Source: an uncultured Eubacteriales bacterium (GTDB taxonomy: Bacteria > Bacillota > Clostridia > Christensenellales > Aristaeellaceae). Taken from it: 64,000 nt of DNA. How positions within the stretch are numbered: position 1 is the stretch's first letter; every line of letters starts with the position of its first letter. Made by a program: the position numbers and the translations under genes. This document shows positions 41,445-53,206 of this stretch, in pieces. The stretch is taken from NCBI GenBank assembly GCA_902765395.1, contig CACWZP010000004.1, positions 310,001 through 374,000 of the forward strand, given 5' to 3'. Under the pieces are notes generated by a model. The model saw only the letters and a program-made list of their open reading frames with translations, was not told where the DNA came from and made no database searches.

Positions 41445-41960
41445 ATGGAAAACGTGAAGTCAGGCTTGCGCGGTTTTTCGGCACTTAGCGCGCGGAAGAA
41501 GGCAGTCGTCCTCGCCGCATGCGCCTTGGTGCTCGCGCTGATCGTCGCGCTTTGCATATCCATCAATATGCGATCGAATATACAGAAGGAATATACAGCC
41601 GCGCGCAACCAGGCGGGCGAGGCGCTGTATTCGAATCTGTACATACTGATGCAGACCTTTGACATGACCGGCGTTCCCAACACAGACGTGCAGAACGCCA
41701 TACTGCCCCAGATGCGGGACTACTTCATCGCATCGGTGACGCTGAACAACCTGATCACCCAGACCTACGGCCCCCGATACACGGTGCTGACGGAGGAGGA
41801 TGTGAACAACCTCACCGCCGCCTTCACCTCCTACGAGACGGCCTACCGCAACAACACCCCCACCGACCTGGCCCAGAGCAACATGCGCGCCTGCATGGAG
41901 CGCGTGAAGGAGCTGCTCAATTCCCGGTACAGCCAGGGCGTGCTGAGGGCGGGAAGATAG
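41445..41960 (+). CDS. Single-TM protein with extracellular helical domain, function unknown
   Basis: 171 aa. A basic head (VKSGLRGFSALSARKKA) leads to one TM (about residues 20-42, VVLAACALVLALIVALCISI); the rest is probably outside and helical (QKEYTAARNQAGEALYSNLYILMQTFD, LTEEDVNNLTAAFTSYETAYRNN). Not recognised; it only loosely recalls LemA, whose motifs are absent. ATG at 41445 has GGGAGGG eight bases upstream. Monocistronic, followed by a terminator. Confidence 0.75.
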   Translation: MENVKSGLRGFSALSARKKAVVLAACALVLALIVALCISINMRSNIQKEYTAARNQAGEALYSNLYILMQTFDMTGVPNTDVQNAILPQMRDYFIASVTLNNLITQTYGPRYTVLTEEDVNNLTAAFTSYETAYRNNTPTDLAQSNMRACMERVKELLNSRYSQGVLRAGR

Positions 41961-42018
41961 CGTTCAGCGACGCATGGCGAGCGAAGACAGGAGGGCGGCA
42001 TGCCGCTGCCCGCAACCC

Positions 42019-42049
42019 AAAAAGCCTTTCCCCTGTGGGAAGGCTTTTT
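42019..42049 (+). terminator. Terminator after the 41445 gene
   Basis: AAAAAGCCTTTCCC / GGGAAGGCTTTTT hairpin with a CTGT loop and long T-run. Confidence 0.85.
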
Positions 42050-42106
42050 GTTTGCCGCGCCGCCGCCCGCGCAGGAGGCAGCACCATTTTCGCTCCTTGT
42101 CCCCTA

Positions 42107-42135
42107 TTGCCTCTCTTTTTCCTCTGTGATATAAT
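42107..42135 (+). promoter_or_regulatory. Promoter of the glycosyltransferase
   Basis: TTGCCT at 42107-42112, 17 bases, TATAAT at 42130-42135. Confidence 0.8.
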
Positions 42136-42169
42136 AAAGCCCGCACTACATACGACAAGGAGCATATAC

Positions 42170-43300
42170 ATGCGCATCGTGCAGTTTTCCGATTCCTTCC
42201 TGCCCATCATGGACGGCGTGGGCAACGTGGTGTACCGGTACGCGCTGAACATGGGCGGACGGGGCCACGAGTGCTACGTGGTCGCGCCGCAGACCGACAC
42301 CGGCTATCGGGGCAATTTCCCCTTTGAAATCGTGGATTACATCGGCGTGCCGCTGTTTCGGATGAAGAGCTACACCATCGGCATGCCCGCGCTGGACAAG
42401 CACTGCCAGAACCGGCTGAACGCCATCGAGGCCGACATCGTCCACGTCCACAGCCCCTTCGTCGCCGGCCAGGCGGGCCTGACCTACGGCCAGAAGAACC
42501 ACCTGCCCATCGTGGGCACGTTCCACTCCAAGTACTACGACGACTTCCTCCAGGTCACCGGCATAGAGCTGCTGGCCAAGGTGGGCGTGAAGCACGTGGT
42601 GAACTTCTACGAAAAGTGCGACGAGGTCTGGGCCGTGAGCGCCTCCTCGGCGGACACCCTGCGGGGCTATGGCTTCAAGGGCGACATCCGCGTGATGCCC
42701 AACGGCACCGACATCCGCCCCCTGTCGGAGGAGAGGGCGCGCGAGGTCGTGGAGCAGTATGGCCTCGCCGGCGAAGCGCCCGTGCTGCTGTTCGTGGGCC
42801 AGGTCAACTGGAAGAAGAACCTGCGCCGGGTGCTGGAGGCCTGCGCGAAGCTGGAGGCGCCCTTCAGCCTCGTGATCGCGGGCCAGGGCCCCCACGAAAA
42901 GGAGGCGCGCCAGCTGGCGGAGAAGCTGGGCATCGCGGACAGGACCCGGTTCACCGGCCACCTCACCGACCCGGACGCGCTGAACGCGCTGTATCGGCGG
43001 GCGGACCTGTTCCTGTTCCCCTCCATCTACGACAACTCCCCCCTGGTGGTGCGGGAGGCCGCCGCCATGGGCACGCCCTCCGTCACCGTCCACGGCTCCA
43101 GCGCCGCCGAGTGCATCACCGACGGCGAAAACGGCCTGCTCTGCGAGGACGATTCCGACGATCTCGCCCGGGTGGTGAGGGACGCCCTGGCCGATCCCGA
43201 CGCCCTCAAGCGCATGGGCCAGCGCGCCCACGACACCATCCCCATCCCCTGGACGAAGCTGGTGGACGACGTGCTGGAGCGCTATCAGGCACTGCTTTGA
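42170..43300 (+). CDS. Family 4 glycosyltransferase (GT-B fold)
   Basis: 376 aa. Opens with MRIVQFSDSFLPIMDGVGNVVYRYALNM, the usual start of GT4 enzymes that glycosylate lipids (PimB- and diacylglycerol-glucosyltransferase-like). Acceptor-domain DIVHVHSPFVAG and VGTFHSKYYDDF; donor domain with LLFVGQVNWKKNLRRVLEA and the EX7E-like segment LFLFPSIYDNSPLVVREAAAMG. ATG at 42170 has AAGGAG seven bases upstream. With PlsC and the LTA-synthase-like protein it could serve glycolipid synthesis (inference). Confidence 0.9.
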   Translation: MRIVQFSDSFLPIMDGVGNVVYRYALNMGGRGHECYVVAPQTDTGYRGNFPFEIVDYIGVPLFRMKSYTIGMPALDKHCQNRLNAIEADIVHVHSPFVAGQAGLTYGQKNHLPIVGTFHSKYYDDFLQVTGIELLAKVGVKHVVNFYEKCDEVWAVSASSADTLRGYGFKGDIRVMPNGTDIRPLSEERAREVVEQYGLAGEAPVLLFVGQVNWKKNLRRVLEACAKLEAPFSLVIAGQGPHEKEARQLAEKLGIADRTRFTGHLTDPDALNALYRRADLFLFPSIYDNSPLVVREAAAMGTPSVTVHGSSAAECITDGENGLLCEDDSDDLARVVRDALADPDALKRMGQRAHDTIPIPWTKLVDDVLERYQALL

Positions 43301-43310
43301 TCGCATAAGA

Positions 43311-43341
43311 AAGGGCCTCCCGGATGTACCGGGGGGCCCTT
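43311..43341. terminator. Bidirectional terminator
   Basis: AAGGGCCTCCCGG / CCGGGGGGCCCTT with one G-T pair and ATGTA loop between convergent genes. Confidence 0.8.
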
Positions 43342-43358
43342 CATTTGTCCTCTTGTTC

Positions 43359-45314
43359 TCAGAACTGGAGGCCCGCGACGATCTTGCCGATGGTTTCCAC
43401 ATCGATGTCCGCGCCGAAGATGTTCAGGTTGCCCTCGATGTCGTCCTCGCGCACGGTGACGGCCACATTGCCATCGCCGAAGTCGCTCACGGTGATCTCA
43501 CGGCCGTCCACGGCCTCGATCTCGCCGTCGCCGCCCACCACATAGTTGATGGTGTTGTTGTCCTCGTTCTTGTAGAAGGTGGCGTACAGGGTGTTGCTGT
43601 AATCCTCGGTGCCGCAAGTCATGCTCACGTAGTCATACTGGGTGTTCACCTCAGACTCCCGCAGCGACCAGCCCTCGGGAAGCCAGGTGAACTCGGGCGC
43701 GTCGAAGCCCAGCTCGCCGTCGTCCACGGGCTCCTCGTACTCGTAATCCTCCACGTCCGCGCCGTCAAAGCTGTCGTCGGTATAGTCCGCATCCGCCACG
43801 GGTACGGCGGTGAACATCGACATCAGCTGCTGCACGCTCTCGTTGGCCATCAGCTTCTGGCTGTCGGTGGTCAGGCTGCCGGCCACCTGCATCATCGCGC
43901 CCTGGACCGCCTGATCCTCGCCCAGCGCATTCAGCGCCTCCTGGCTGAGGTCGTCGATGGTCACGGCCACCTCATGGCCCTCGGTCAGGTCGCCCAGCTC
44001 GCCGGCCTGCACGTCCACGTCGAAGGACACGGCCATGTTCGTGCCGTTGCCGTTCATGGAGAACATCACATTGTCGCTGGAAGTGCCGTCGGCGTTGGTC
44101 GTGCCGCTGTTCATCAGCGAGGCGTACATGCCCTGGGCATCGATGGTATAGCCAAAGCTGTGGGTGCCGTCGCCGGTCTGAGCGTCGGTAATCTTGCTGG
44201 CGTTCATGAACATGCTGCCCATGCTGTTGCCGTTCTGGGTCATGTTCATGGTCATGTCCATGCTGATGTTCTCATCGCCCTCGGTGTGAGCCATCATGGT
44301 CATGTCGAAGCCCACGCTCTGGCCGTCGGCGTCCACCTGATACTGGCAGTTGACGCTGGCGTCCTTCACGTCGCCCACCTTGCTGCTGGACATGTTCATC
44401 ACGATGGGGGGAATCTGCACGTCCGCGGGAGCCTCGGCCCCGCCGTTCTGCGCCGCGATGGTGGCCATCATGCCGCTCATGTCGAGGGTCATCACGGCGT
44501 CCATGCGGTCGACGACCTCGTCGTCGGACAGCTGCTCGGTCACGTCCATGGTCAGGTTCATGCCGGTGGCGCCGAACAGGTCCTGGAAGCTGGTCAGCTT
44601 GTTCAGGCCGGACTCCTCGGGCATCAGGCTGTAGAGCTTGAACATGGCGTCGTAGTAGTTCTTCAGCGTGTCGTTGGCGTTGAACAGCTTGTCGCACAGC
44701 TGGGCCATCTGCTCGGAGGTGATGGTGTAGGTGTACTCGTTCAGGGCGTACTCCGTGCCATCGATCTCCACGGTCAGGGGCGTGCCCTCGCCACGGTCGA
44801 TGACCTCGGCGAAGACGGCGTTGCCCTGCGCCTCCAGCTCCTTGGCGAACTCGGGATCCTTCACGGCGCTGAGCAGGCCGGTGTAGGCGGGGATGAACTC
44901 CTGCATGATGAAGTTCATCAGCTCGGCGTTCTCGCCGCCGGCCATCTGGGCCTGCAGCGCTTCCATGGACTGGTTGGCCTGCTCGCTCAGCGCGTTCAGC
45001 GCGTCGGCGGAAACCTTCACGGCCGTGTCGCTGTTCTCGAACAGCGCGGTGATGCCGCTGTCGTCCACGCTCACCTGCATCGGGAACAGCGAATCGTTGT
45101 CCATCTGCACGCTCATGTCAAACAATGCCTTTTCGCCGTTGGAATAGGCACCCATCCAAAGCGCGGGATCCAGGGTCACGCTCTGGTCGTTGTATGTAAT
45201 GTTGACATTGTGGATCATCATCATCCGGGACGCTTCCGCGGGCTGGCCCTCTCCGCCGGCACCGGTCAGCATCATGGCGAGACTGATCAGGATCGCAAGG
45301 ATATTCATGCTCAT
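43359..45314 (-). CDS. Large Met/Asp-rich exported protein of unknown function
   Basis: 651 aa with a short signal sequence (NILAILISLAMMLTGAG) and no lipobox. The mature protein is strongly acidic and rich in Met, Asn and Asp (e.g. ENISMDMTMNMTQNGNSMG). An acidic linker (DADYTDDSFDGADVEDYEYEEP) near residue 520 precedes a C-terminal module with PEFTWLPEGWSL and NLNIFGADIDVETIGKIVAGL, loosely like DUF4367 anti-sigma-tail domains. Not otherwise recognised. ATG at 45314 (SD AAGGAGGAAAG just upstream). Monocistronic. Confidence 0.75.
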   Translation of the reverse strand: MSMNILAILISLAMMLTGAGGEGQPAEASRMMMIHNVNITYNDQSVTLDPALWMGAYSNGEKALFDMSVQMDNDSLFPMQVSVDDSGITALFENSDTAVKVSADALNALSEQANQSMEALQAQMAGGENAELMNFIMQEFIPAYTGLLSAVKDPEFAKELEAQGNAVFAEVIDRGEGTPLTVEIDGTEYALNEYTYTITSEQMAQLCDKLFNANDTLKNYYDAMFKLYSLMPEESGLNKLTSFQDLFGATGMNLTMDVTEQLSDDEVVDRMDAVMTLDMSGMMATIAAQNGGAEAPADVQIPPIVMNMSSSKVGDVKDASVNCQYQVDADGQSVGFDMTMMAHTEGDENISMDMTMNMTQNGNSMGSMFMNASKITDAQTGDGTHSFGYTIDAQGMYASLMNSGTTNADGTSSDNVMFSMNGNGTNMAVSFDVDVQAGELGDLTEGHEVAVTIDDLSQEALNALGEDQAVQGAMMQVAGSLTTDSQKLMANESVQQLMSMFTAVPVADADYTDDSFDGADVEDYEYEEPVDDGELGFDAPEFTWLPEGWSLRESEVNTQYDYVSMTCGTEDYSNTLYATFYKNEDNNTINYVVGGDGEIEAVDGREITVSDFGDGNVAVTVREDDIEGNLNIFGADIDVETIGKIVAGLQF

Positions 45315-45370
45315 CTGTCTTTCCTCCTTCTATTGCTCTGCGGGCGCTGCCCGCGTTTTGGTACGTTCCC

Positions 45371-45399
45371 ATATTACCACGAAACCTGCCCAGGCGCAA
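45371..45399 (-). promoter_or_regulatory. Promoter of the Met/Asp-rich exported protein
   Basis: TTGCGC (complement of 45394-45399), 17 bases, TAATAT (complement of 45371-45376). Part of a 335-bp divergent spacer shared with argF. Confidence 0.6.
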
Positions 45400-45531
45400 C
45401 GCGTTTTGCCCGAAAAGCGGAAAAACGGCCACCAAATGTCATTTTCCGCGCACCAAATCGCAAGCACTGCGTTCCTTGGACGCGCCGACGGGTCGATAGG
45501 TTGCGCCGCGCTTCGTAAAATTCATCGAAAT

Positions 45532-45615
45532 TGCATATATATGCACAATATTGGGCCATTATACGCATATTTTTACATATTCGCCCTTGTTTTGCCGGGG
45601 AATGTGCATTATAAT
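45532..45615 (+). promoter_or_regulatory. argF promoter with upstream palindrome
   Basis: TTGTTT at 45587-45592, 17 bases, TATAAT at 45610-45615. A perfect TGCATATATATGCA palindrome lies at 45532-45545, about 50 bases upstream; it is AT-rich like ArgR boxes but not a match to the AATTCA-type consensus. Confidence 0.65.
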
Positions 45616-45649
45616 AACTGGAAGAATAAACATGCGGGAGGCATTTTAC

Positions 45650-46639
45650 ATGGATATCAAGGGCAGGAGCTTTCTGACGCTGATGGACTTCACCCCCGAC
45701 GAGATCGCGGGCCTGCTGGACCTGGCGGCGGATCTCAAGGCGAAGAAGAAGGCCGGCATCCCCCACGCGGATTTCGCGGGTAAGAACATCGCGCTGATCT
45801 TTGAAAAGACCAGCACCCGCACCCGCTGCTCCTTCGAGGTGGCCGGGCACGACCTGGGCATGGGCGTCACCTACCTGGATCCCTCCGGCAGCCAGATCGG
45901 CAAGAAGGAGTCCATCGCCGACACCGCCCGGGTGCTGGGCAGGATGTTCGACGGCATCGAATACCGCGGCTACGGCCAGGAGATCGTCCAGACCCTGGCG
46001 AAGCACGCGGGCGTGCCGGTGTGGAACGGGCTGACCAACGAGTTCCACCCCACCCAGATCCTGGCCGACTTCCTGACCATCCGGGAGAAGTTCGGCGGCT
46101 TGAAGGGCGTGAAGCTGGTGTACATGGGCGACGCCCGCTACAACATGGGCAACAGCCTGATGGTGGGCTGCGCGAAGATGGGCATGGACTTCGTGGCCTG
46201 CGCGCCGAAGAAGTACTTTCCCGACCCCGCGCTGGTGGAAAAGTGCCAGGGCTTTGCGGCGGAAAGCGGCGCGACGCTCAGCTTCATCGAGGACCCGATG
46301 CAGGCCGTGAAGGGCGCGAAGGTGATCTACACGGACGTGTGGGTGTCCATGGGCGAGCCGGACGCGGTGTGGGTGGAGCGCATCGCGGATTTGCAGCCCT
46401 ACCAGGTGAACGCCGCGCTGATGGCCGCCGCCGCGGAGGATGCCGTGTTCATGCACTGCCTGCCCGCGTTCCACGATCTGAACACAGGCATCGGCAAGCA
46501 GATCCACGAGAAGTTCGGCCTGACGGCCATGGAAGTGACGGACGAGGTGTTCGAGGGGCCGCAGTCCATCGTGTTCGACGAGGCGGAGAACCGCATGCAC
46601 ACCATCAAGGCGGTCATGGCCGCCACGCTGAGGAAGTGA
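45650..46639 (+). CDS. argF: Ornithine carbamoyltransferase
   Basis: Makes citrulline from ornithine and carbamoyl phosphate. 329 aa. Carbamoyl-phosphate site [13 protein letters not shown] near residue 50, HPTQ in [14 protein letters not shown], ornithine site VWVSMGEPD and [11 protein letters not shown] at 45650 with GGGAGG eight bases upstream; in-frame extension to 45551 crosses the promoter. Four bases precede the transglutaminase-like gene, and carA and carB follow, so synthesis and use of carbamoyl phosphate are clustered. The catabolic role (deiminase pathway) is less likely as arcA/arcC are absent. Confidence 0.95.
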   Translation: MDIKGRSFLTLMDFTPDEIAGLLDLAADLKAKKKAGIPHADFAGKNIALIFEKTSTRTRCSFEVAGHDLGMGVTYLDPSGSQIGKKESIADTARVLGRMFDGIEYRGYGQEIVQTLAKHAGVPVWNGLTNEFHPTQILADFLTIREKFGGLKGVKLVYMGDARYNMGNSLMVGCAKMGMDFVACAPKKYFPDPALVEKCQGFAAESGATLSFIEDPMQAVKGAKVIYTDVWVSMGEPDAVWVERIADLQPYQVNAALMAAAAEDAVFMHCLPAFHDLNTGIGKQIHEKFGLTAMEVTDEVFEGPQSIVFDEAENRMHTIKAVMAATLRK

Positions 46640-46643
46640 CCCC

Positions 46644-47636
46644 ATGGCCGCGATCAAGCCGGTGCAGTCCCTGTACTACCGCCGTCGGCTCAACCCGGCG
46701 GAGGCGGCGGTCTACGACGCCCTGCTGGGCGGCGTGCTCTCCGGCCAGTCCTTCGCCCAGGCGGAATCCCTGCGGGGCCTGGACCTGAACCGCATCATAC
46801 TCGCCATCCAGCACGACCACCCGGAGACCTTCTACTGGAACCCCAGCGGGGCCCAGTACAACGTCTACGGCGCCGGGGCGCAGGTCACCTACAGGATCGA
46901 CCTGAACTATTACTATCCGCTGAAGGAGCTGCCCGCGCGGCAGAAGCGGGTGGCCCGCAGCGTGGAAAACCTGCTGCGCGGCGCGGAGAACTACGCGCCC
47001 TTTGACCGCATGGTGCACCTGCACGACGCCCTGGCGCTGTCCATCAGCTACGGCGGCGAGGAGAACAAGCCCTTCCACTATTATACGCTGGAGGGCCCGC
47101 TGGCCGAGGGCGTGGGCGTGTGCGGCGGCATCGCCCGGGCCTACAAGTACCTGATGAACCTGGCGGGGATGAGCTGCATGGTGGTCCACGGCAAGGCCAC
47201 GAACCCCACCGGAAAGCCGGAGCTGCACGCCTGGAACATCGTGCACGTGGACGGCCACTGCCACCACGTGGACGTCACCTGGGACGACAACAACGACAGC
47301 TACCTCTCCCACGCCTACCTGGCCCTCTCCGACGAGGAGATCGGCAGCAACCACTGGCCCGTGCATGACTATCCCCTGCCGCCCTGCTCCACCAGCCGCT
47401 GTCCCCTGCCCGTGGCCCGGGACATCCCCCAGCTGGCGGAGGCGCTGATGGCCCAGTTCAAGCTGAAGCAGGCGGTCACCGAGGTGCGGCTGAAGGACAT
47501 GCCCTGGGAGGGCGCGGTCGTCTGGCAAAAGCTGCGTAACCACTGCTGGATCGGCCGGAAGGGCCGCGCCTGCAACGCCGTGAAGGCCTGGGGCTACAAT
47601 CCCGTCAACCACGTGATCGCTTTTCACTGGAAATGA
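46644..47636 (+). CDS. Transglutaminase-like cysteine protease-fold protein
   Basis: 330 aa without signal or TM. The core holds a Cys-His-Asp set: GVGVCGGIARAYKYLM (Cys near residue 159), ELHAWNIVHVDGHCHHVDVTWDD (His and Asp near 195-215). The N-terminal 120 residues (YYRRRLNPAEAAVYDALLGG, HDHPETFYWN) are the helical lead commonly seen in such clostridial proteins. C-terminal part is unassigned. Starts four bases after argF (ATG 46644, GAGGAAG upstream), so it is co-translated with it. Why it sits inside an arginine/pyrimidine cluster is unclear. Confidence 0.85.
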   Translation: MAAIKPVQSLYYRRRLNPAEAAVYDALLGGVLSGQSFAQAESLRGLDLNRIILAIQHDHPETFYWNPSGAQYNVYGAGAQVTYRIDLNYYYPLKELPARQKRVARSVENLLRGAENYAPFDRMVHLHDALALSISYGGEENKPFHYYTLEGPLAEGVGVCGGIARAYKYLMNLAGMSCMVVHGKATNPTGKPELHAWNIVHVDGHCHHVDVTWDDNNDSYLSHAYLALSDEEIGSNHWPVHDYPLPPCSTSRCPLPVARDIPQLAEALMAQFKLKQAVTEVRLKDMPWEGAVVWQKLRNHCWIGRKGRACNAVKAWGYNPVNHVIAFHWK

Positions 47637-47676
47637 AATCGCCCGACAGCTTCCGTTCAAAGGGAGGAAAACGCCA

Positions 47677-48735
47677 ATGTCCAAAGCATACTTAATCCTG
47701 GCCGACGGCTCCGTCTATGAAGGCGAGGGCTTCGGTGCGCCGGCCGCAGGCCTGGGCGAGCTGGTGTTCAATACCGGCGTGGTGGGCTACATCGAGACGC
47801 TCACCGACCCCAGCTACTACGGCCAGATCGTGATGCAGACCTTCCCCGCCGTGGGCAACTACGGCATCATCGAGGAGGACTTCGAGGGCGAATGCCACGT
47901 GCGGGGCTATGTGGTGCGCGAATGGTGCCGCCAACCCAGCAACTTCCGCAGCCAGTACGACCTGGACGCGTTCCTGAAAAAGCACGGCGTGCCGGGCATC
48001 TGCGGCATCGACACCCGGGCCGTCACCCAGCGCATCCGCGAGAGCGGCGTGATGAACGCCATGATCTCGGACCACGTGCCGGGCGACCTGTCCGCGCTGA
48101 AGGCCTACGCCGTCACCGGCGGCGTGGAAAAGACCTCGGCGAAGGAAACCGCCGTGTATCCCGCCAAGGGCGAGAAGCAGTGCGCCGTCACGCTGATCGA
48201 CTACGGCACCAAGCGCAACATCGTGCGCGAGCTGTGCGCCCGGGGCTGCGAGGTGACGGTCGTGCCCGCGAGCACCCCCGCCGAGGCCATCCTGGCGGGG
48301 AACCCCGACGGCGTGATGCTGTCCAACGGCCCCGGCGACCCGGCGGAGAACACCGGCTGCATCGCGGAGATCAAAAAGCTGCTGGGCAGGGTACCGCTGT
48401 TCGGGCTGTGCCTGGGCCACCAGATGATGGCCATCGCCGCGGGCGGCGCGACCATGAAGCTGAAGTATGGCCACCGGGGCGGCAACCAGCCCGTGATCGA
48501 CCTGAAGACCGGCCACACCTACATCACCAGCCAGAACCACGGCTATGCGGTGGTGTCAGACAGCCTGCCCGTGGGCGAGGTGCGCTATGTGAACGCCAAC
48601 GACCGCACCTGCGAGGGCGTGGACTATCCCCAATGGCGCTCCTTCACCGTGCAGTTCCACCCGGAAGCCTGCGCCGGGCCGAGGGACACCAGCGTGCTGT
48701 TCGATCGATTTGTAGAGATGATGCTGGATAATTAG
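47677..48735 (+). CDS. carA: Carbamoyl-phosphate synthase small subunit
   Basis: Glutamine amidotransferase subunit feeding ammonia to CarB; 352 aa. N-terminal domain with LVFNTGVVGYIETLTDPSYYGQ; glutaminase triad Cys in LFGLCLGHQMMA, and His-Glu in FHPEACAGP. ATG at 47677 with AGGGAGGA. Forms a pair with carB-dapF although a 190-bp repeat separates them. Confidence 0.97.
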   Translation: MSKAYLILADGSVYEGEGFGAPAAGLGELVFNTGVVGYIETLTDPSYYGQIVMQTFPAVGNYGIIEEDFEGECHVRGYVVREWCRQPSNFRSQYDLDAFLKKHGVPGICGIDTRAVTQRIRESGVMNAMISDHVPGDLSALKAYAVTGGVEKTSAKETAVYPAKGEKQCAVTLIDYGTKRNIVRELCARGCEVTVVPASTPAEAILAGNPDGVMLSNGPGDPAENTGCIAEIKKLLGRVPLFGLCLGHQMMAIAAGGATMKLKYGHRGGNQPVIDLKTGHTYITSQNHGYAVVSDSLPVGEVRYVNANDRTCEGVDYPQWRSFTVQFHPEACAGPRDTSVLFDRFVEMMLDN

Positions 48736-48890
48736 GAATCAGGAATGAGGAATTAGGAATGGCAGTTGAAATCCCTCCGGGATTTCATAGATTCCAAGCA
48801 CCATCCTAACCGCTCCTCCACAATAAAACAAATTCCGTCAGGAATTTGCTCCATCATTCCTCATTCCTAATTCCTCATTCCTAATTCAGT
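48733..48890. repeat. Inverted repeat element between carA and carB
   Basis: Left arm TAGGAATCAGGAATGAGG plus AATTAGGAATG begins inside the carA stop (48733); right arm CATTCCTCATTCCTAATTCC ends at about 48888. Two internal hairpins: AAATCCCTCCGGGATTT (about 48769-48785) and AAATTCCGTCAGGAATTT (about 48829-48847). Same purine-arm family as at 1.9 and 25.4 kb. Confidence 0.75.
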
Positions 48891-48924
48891 TTATCAATCC
48901 CACCTCCAAAAGGAGCTGTATGCA

Positions 48925-52950
<4,026 letters not shown>

Positions 52951-53004
52951 GGAAAAAGAGGCCTTAGAATCTTCGATCTGCAAATAGCCCGCTGAAGTCT
53001 CTGC

Positions 53005-53079
53005 GAACAGATCCTTCGCTCCGCTCTGGATGACAGGGTTCGCTTCGTTGTCATCCTGAGCAAAGCGAAGGATCTGTTC
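53005..53079. repeat. Palindromic element of the GTCATCCTGAGC...GAAGGATCTG type
   Basis: Arms GAACAGATCCTTCGCT (53005-53020) and its exact complement (53064-53079), with CTGGATGACA and TTGTCATCCTGAG as inner arms. A word widely dispersed in bacterial genomes (recalled). The rest of the spacer 52951-53206 has no gene. Confidence 0.8.
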
Positions 53080-53142
53080 ATCCCATCCCCCGGCGACAAT
53101 TCATTCGCACGGTAAATGCGTGTTATGATCTCAAATACCGTA

Positions 53143-53171
53143 TTGACTTCACCTATAAAATCAATTAGAAT
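53143..53171 (+). promoter_or_regulatory. Promoter of the beta-mannosidase
   Basis: TTGACT at 53143-53148, 17 bases, TAGAAT at 53166-53171, 35 bases before the start. Confidence 0.75.
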
Positions 53172-53206
53172 ACTTGCGACAAATATCACACGGGGGGAAA
53201 CCCACC

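Noticed and set aside
52951..53206. tRNA or small RNA in the carB-dapF/mannosidase spacer
   Set aside because: No cloverleaf or TTCGAATC-like T arm was found; the structure is explained by the palindromic element.
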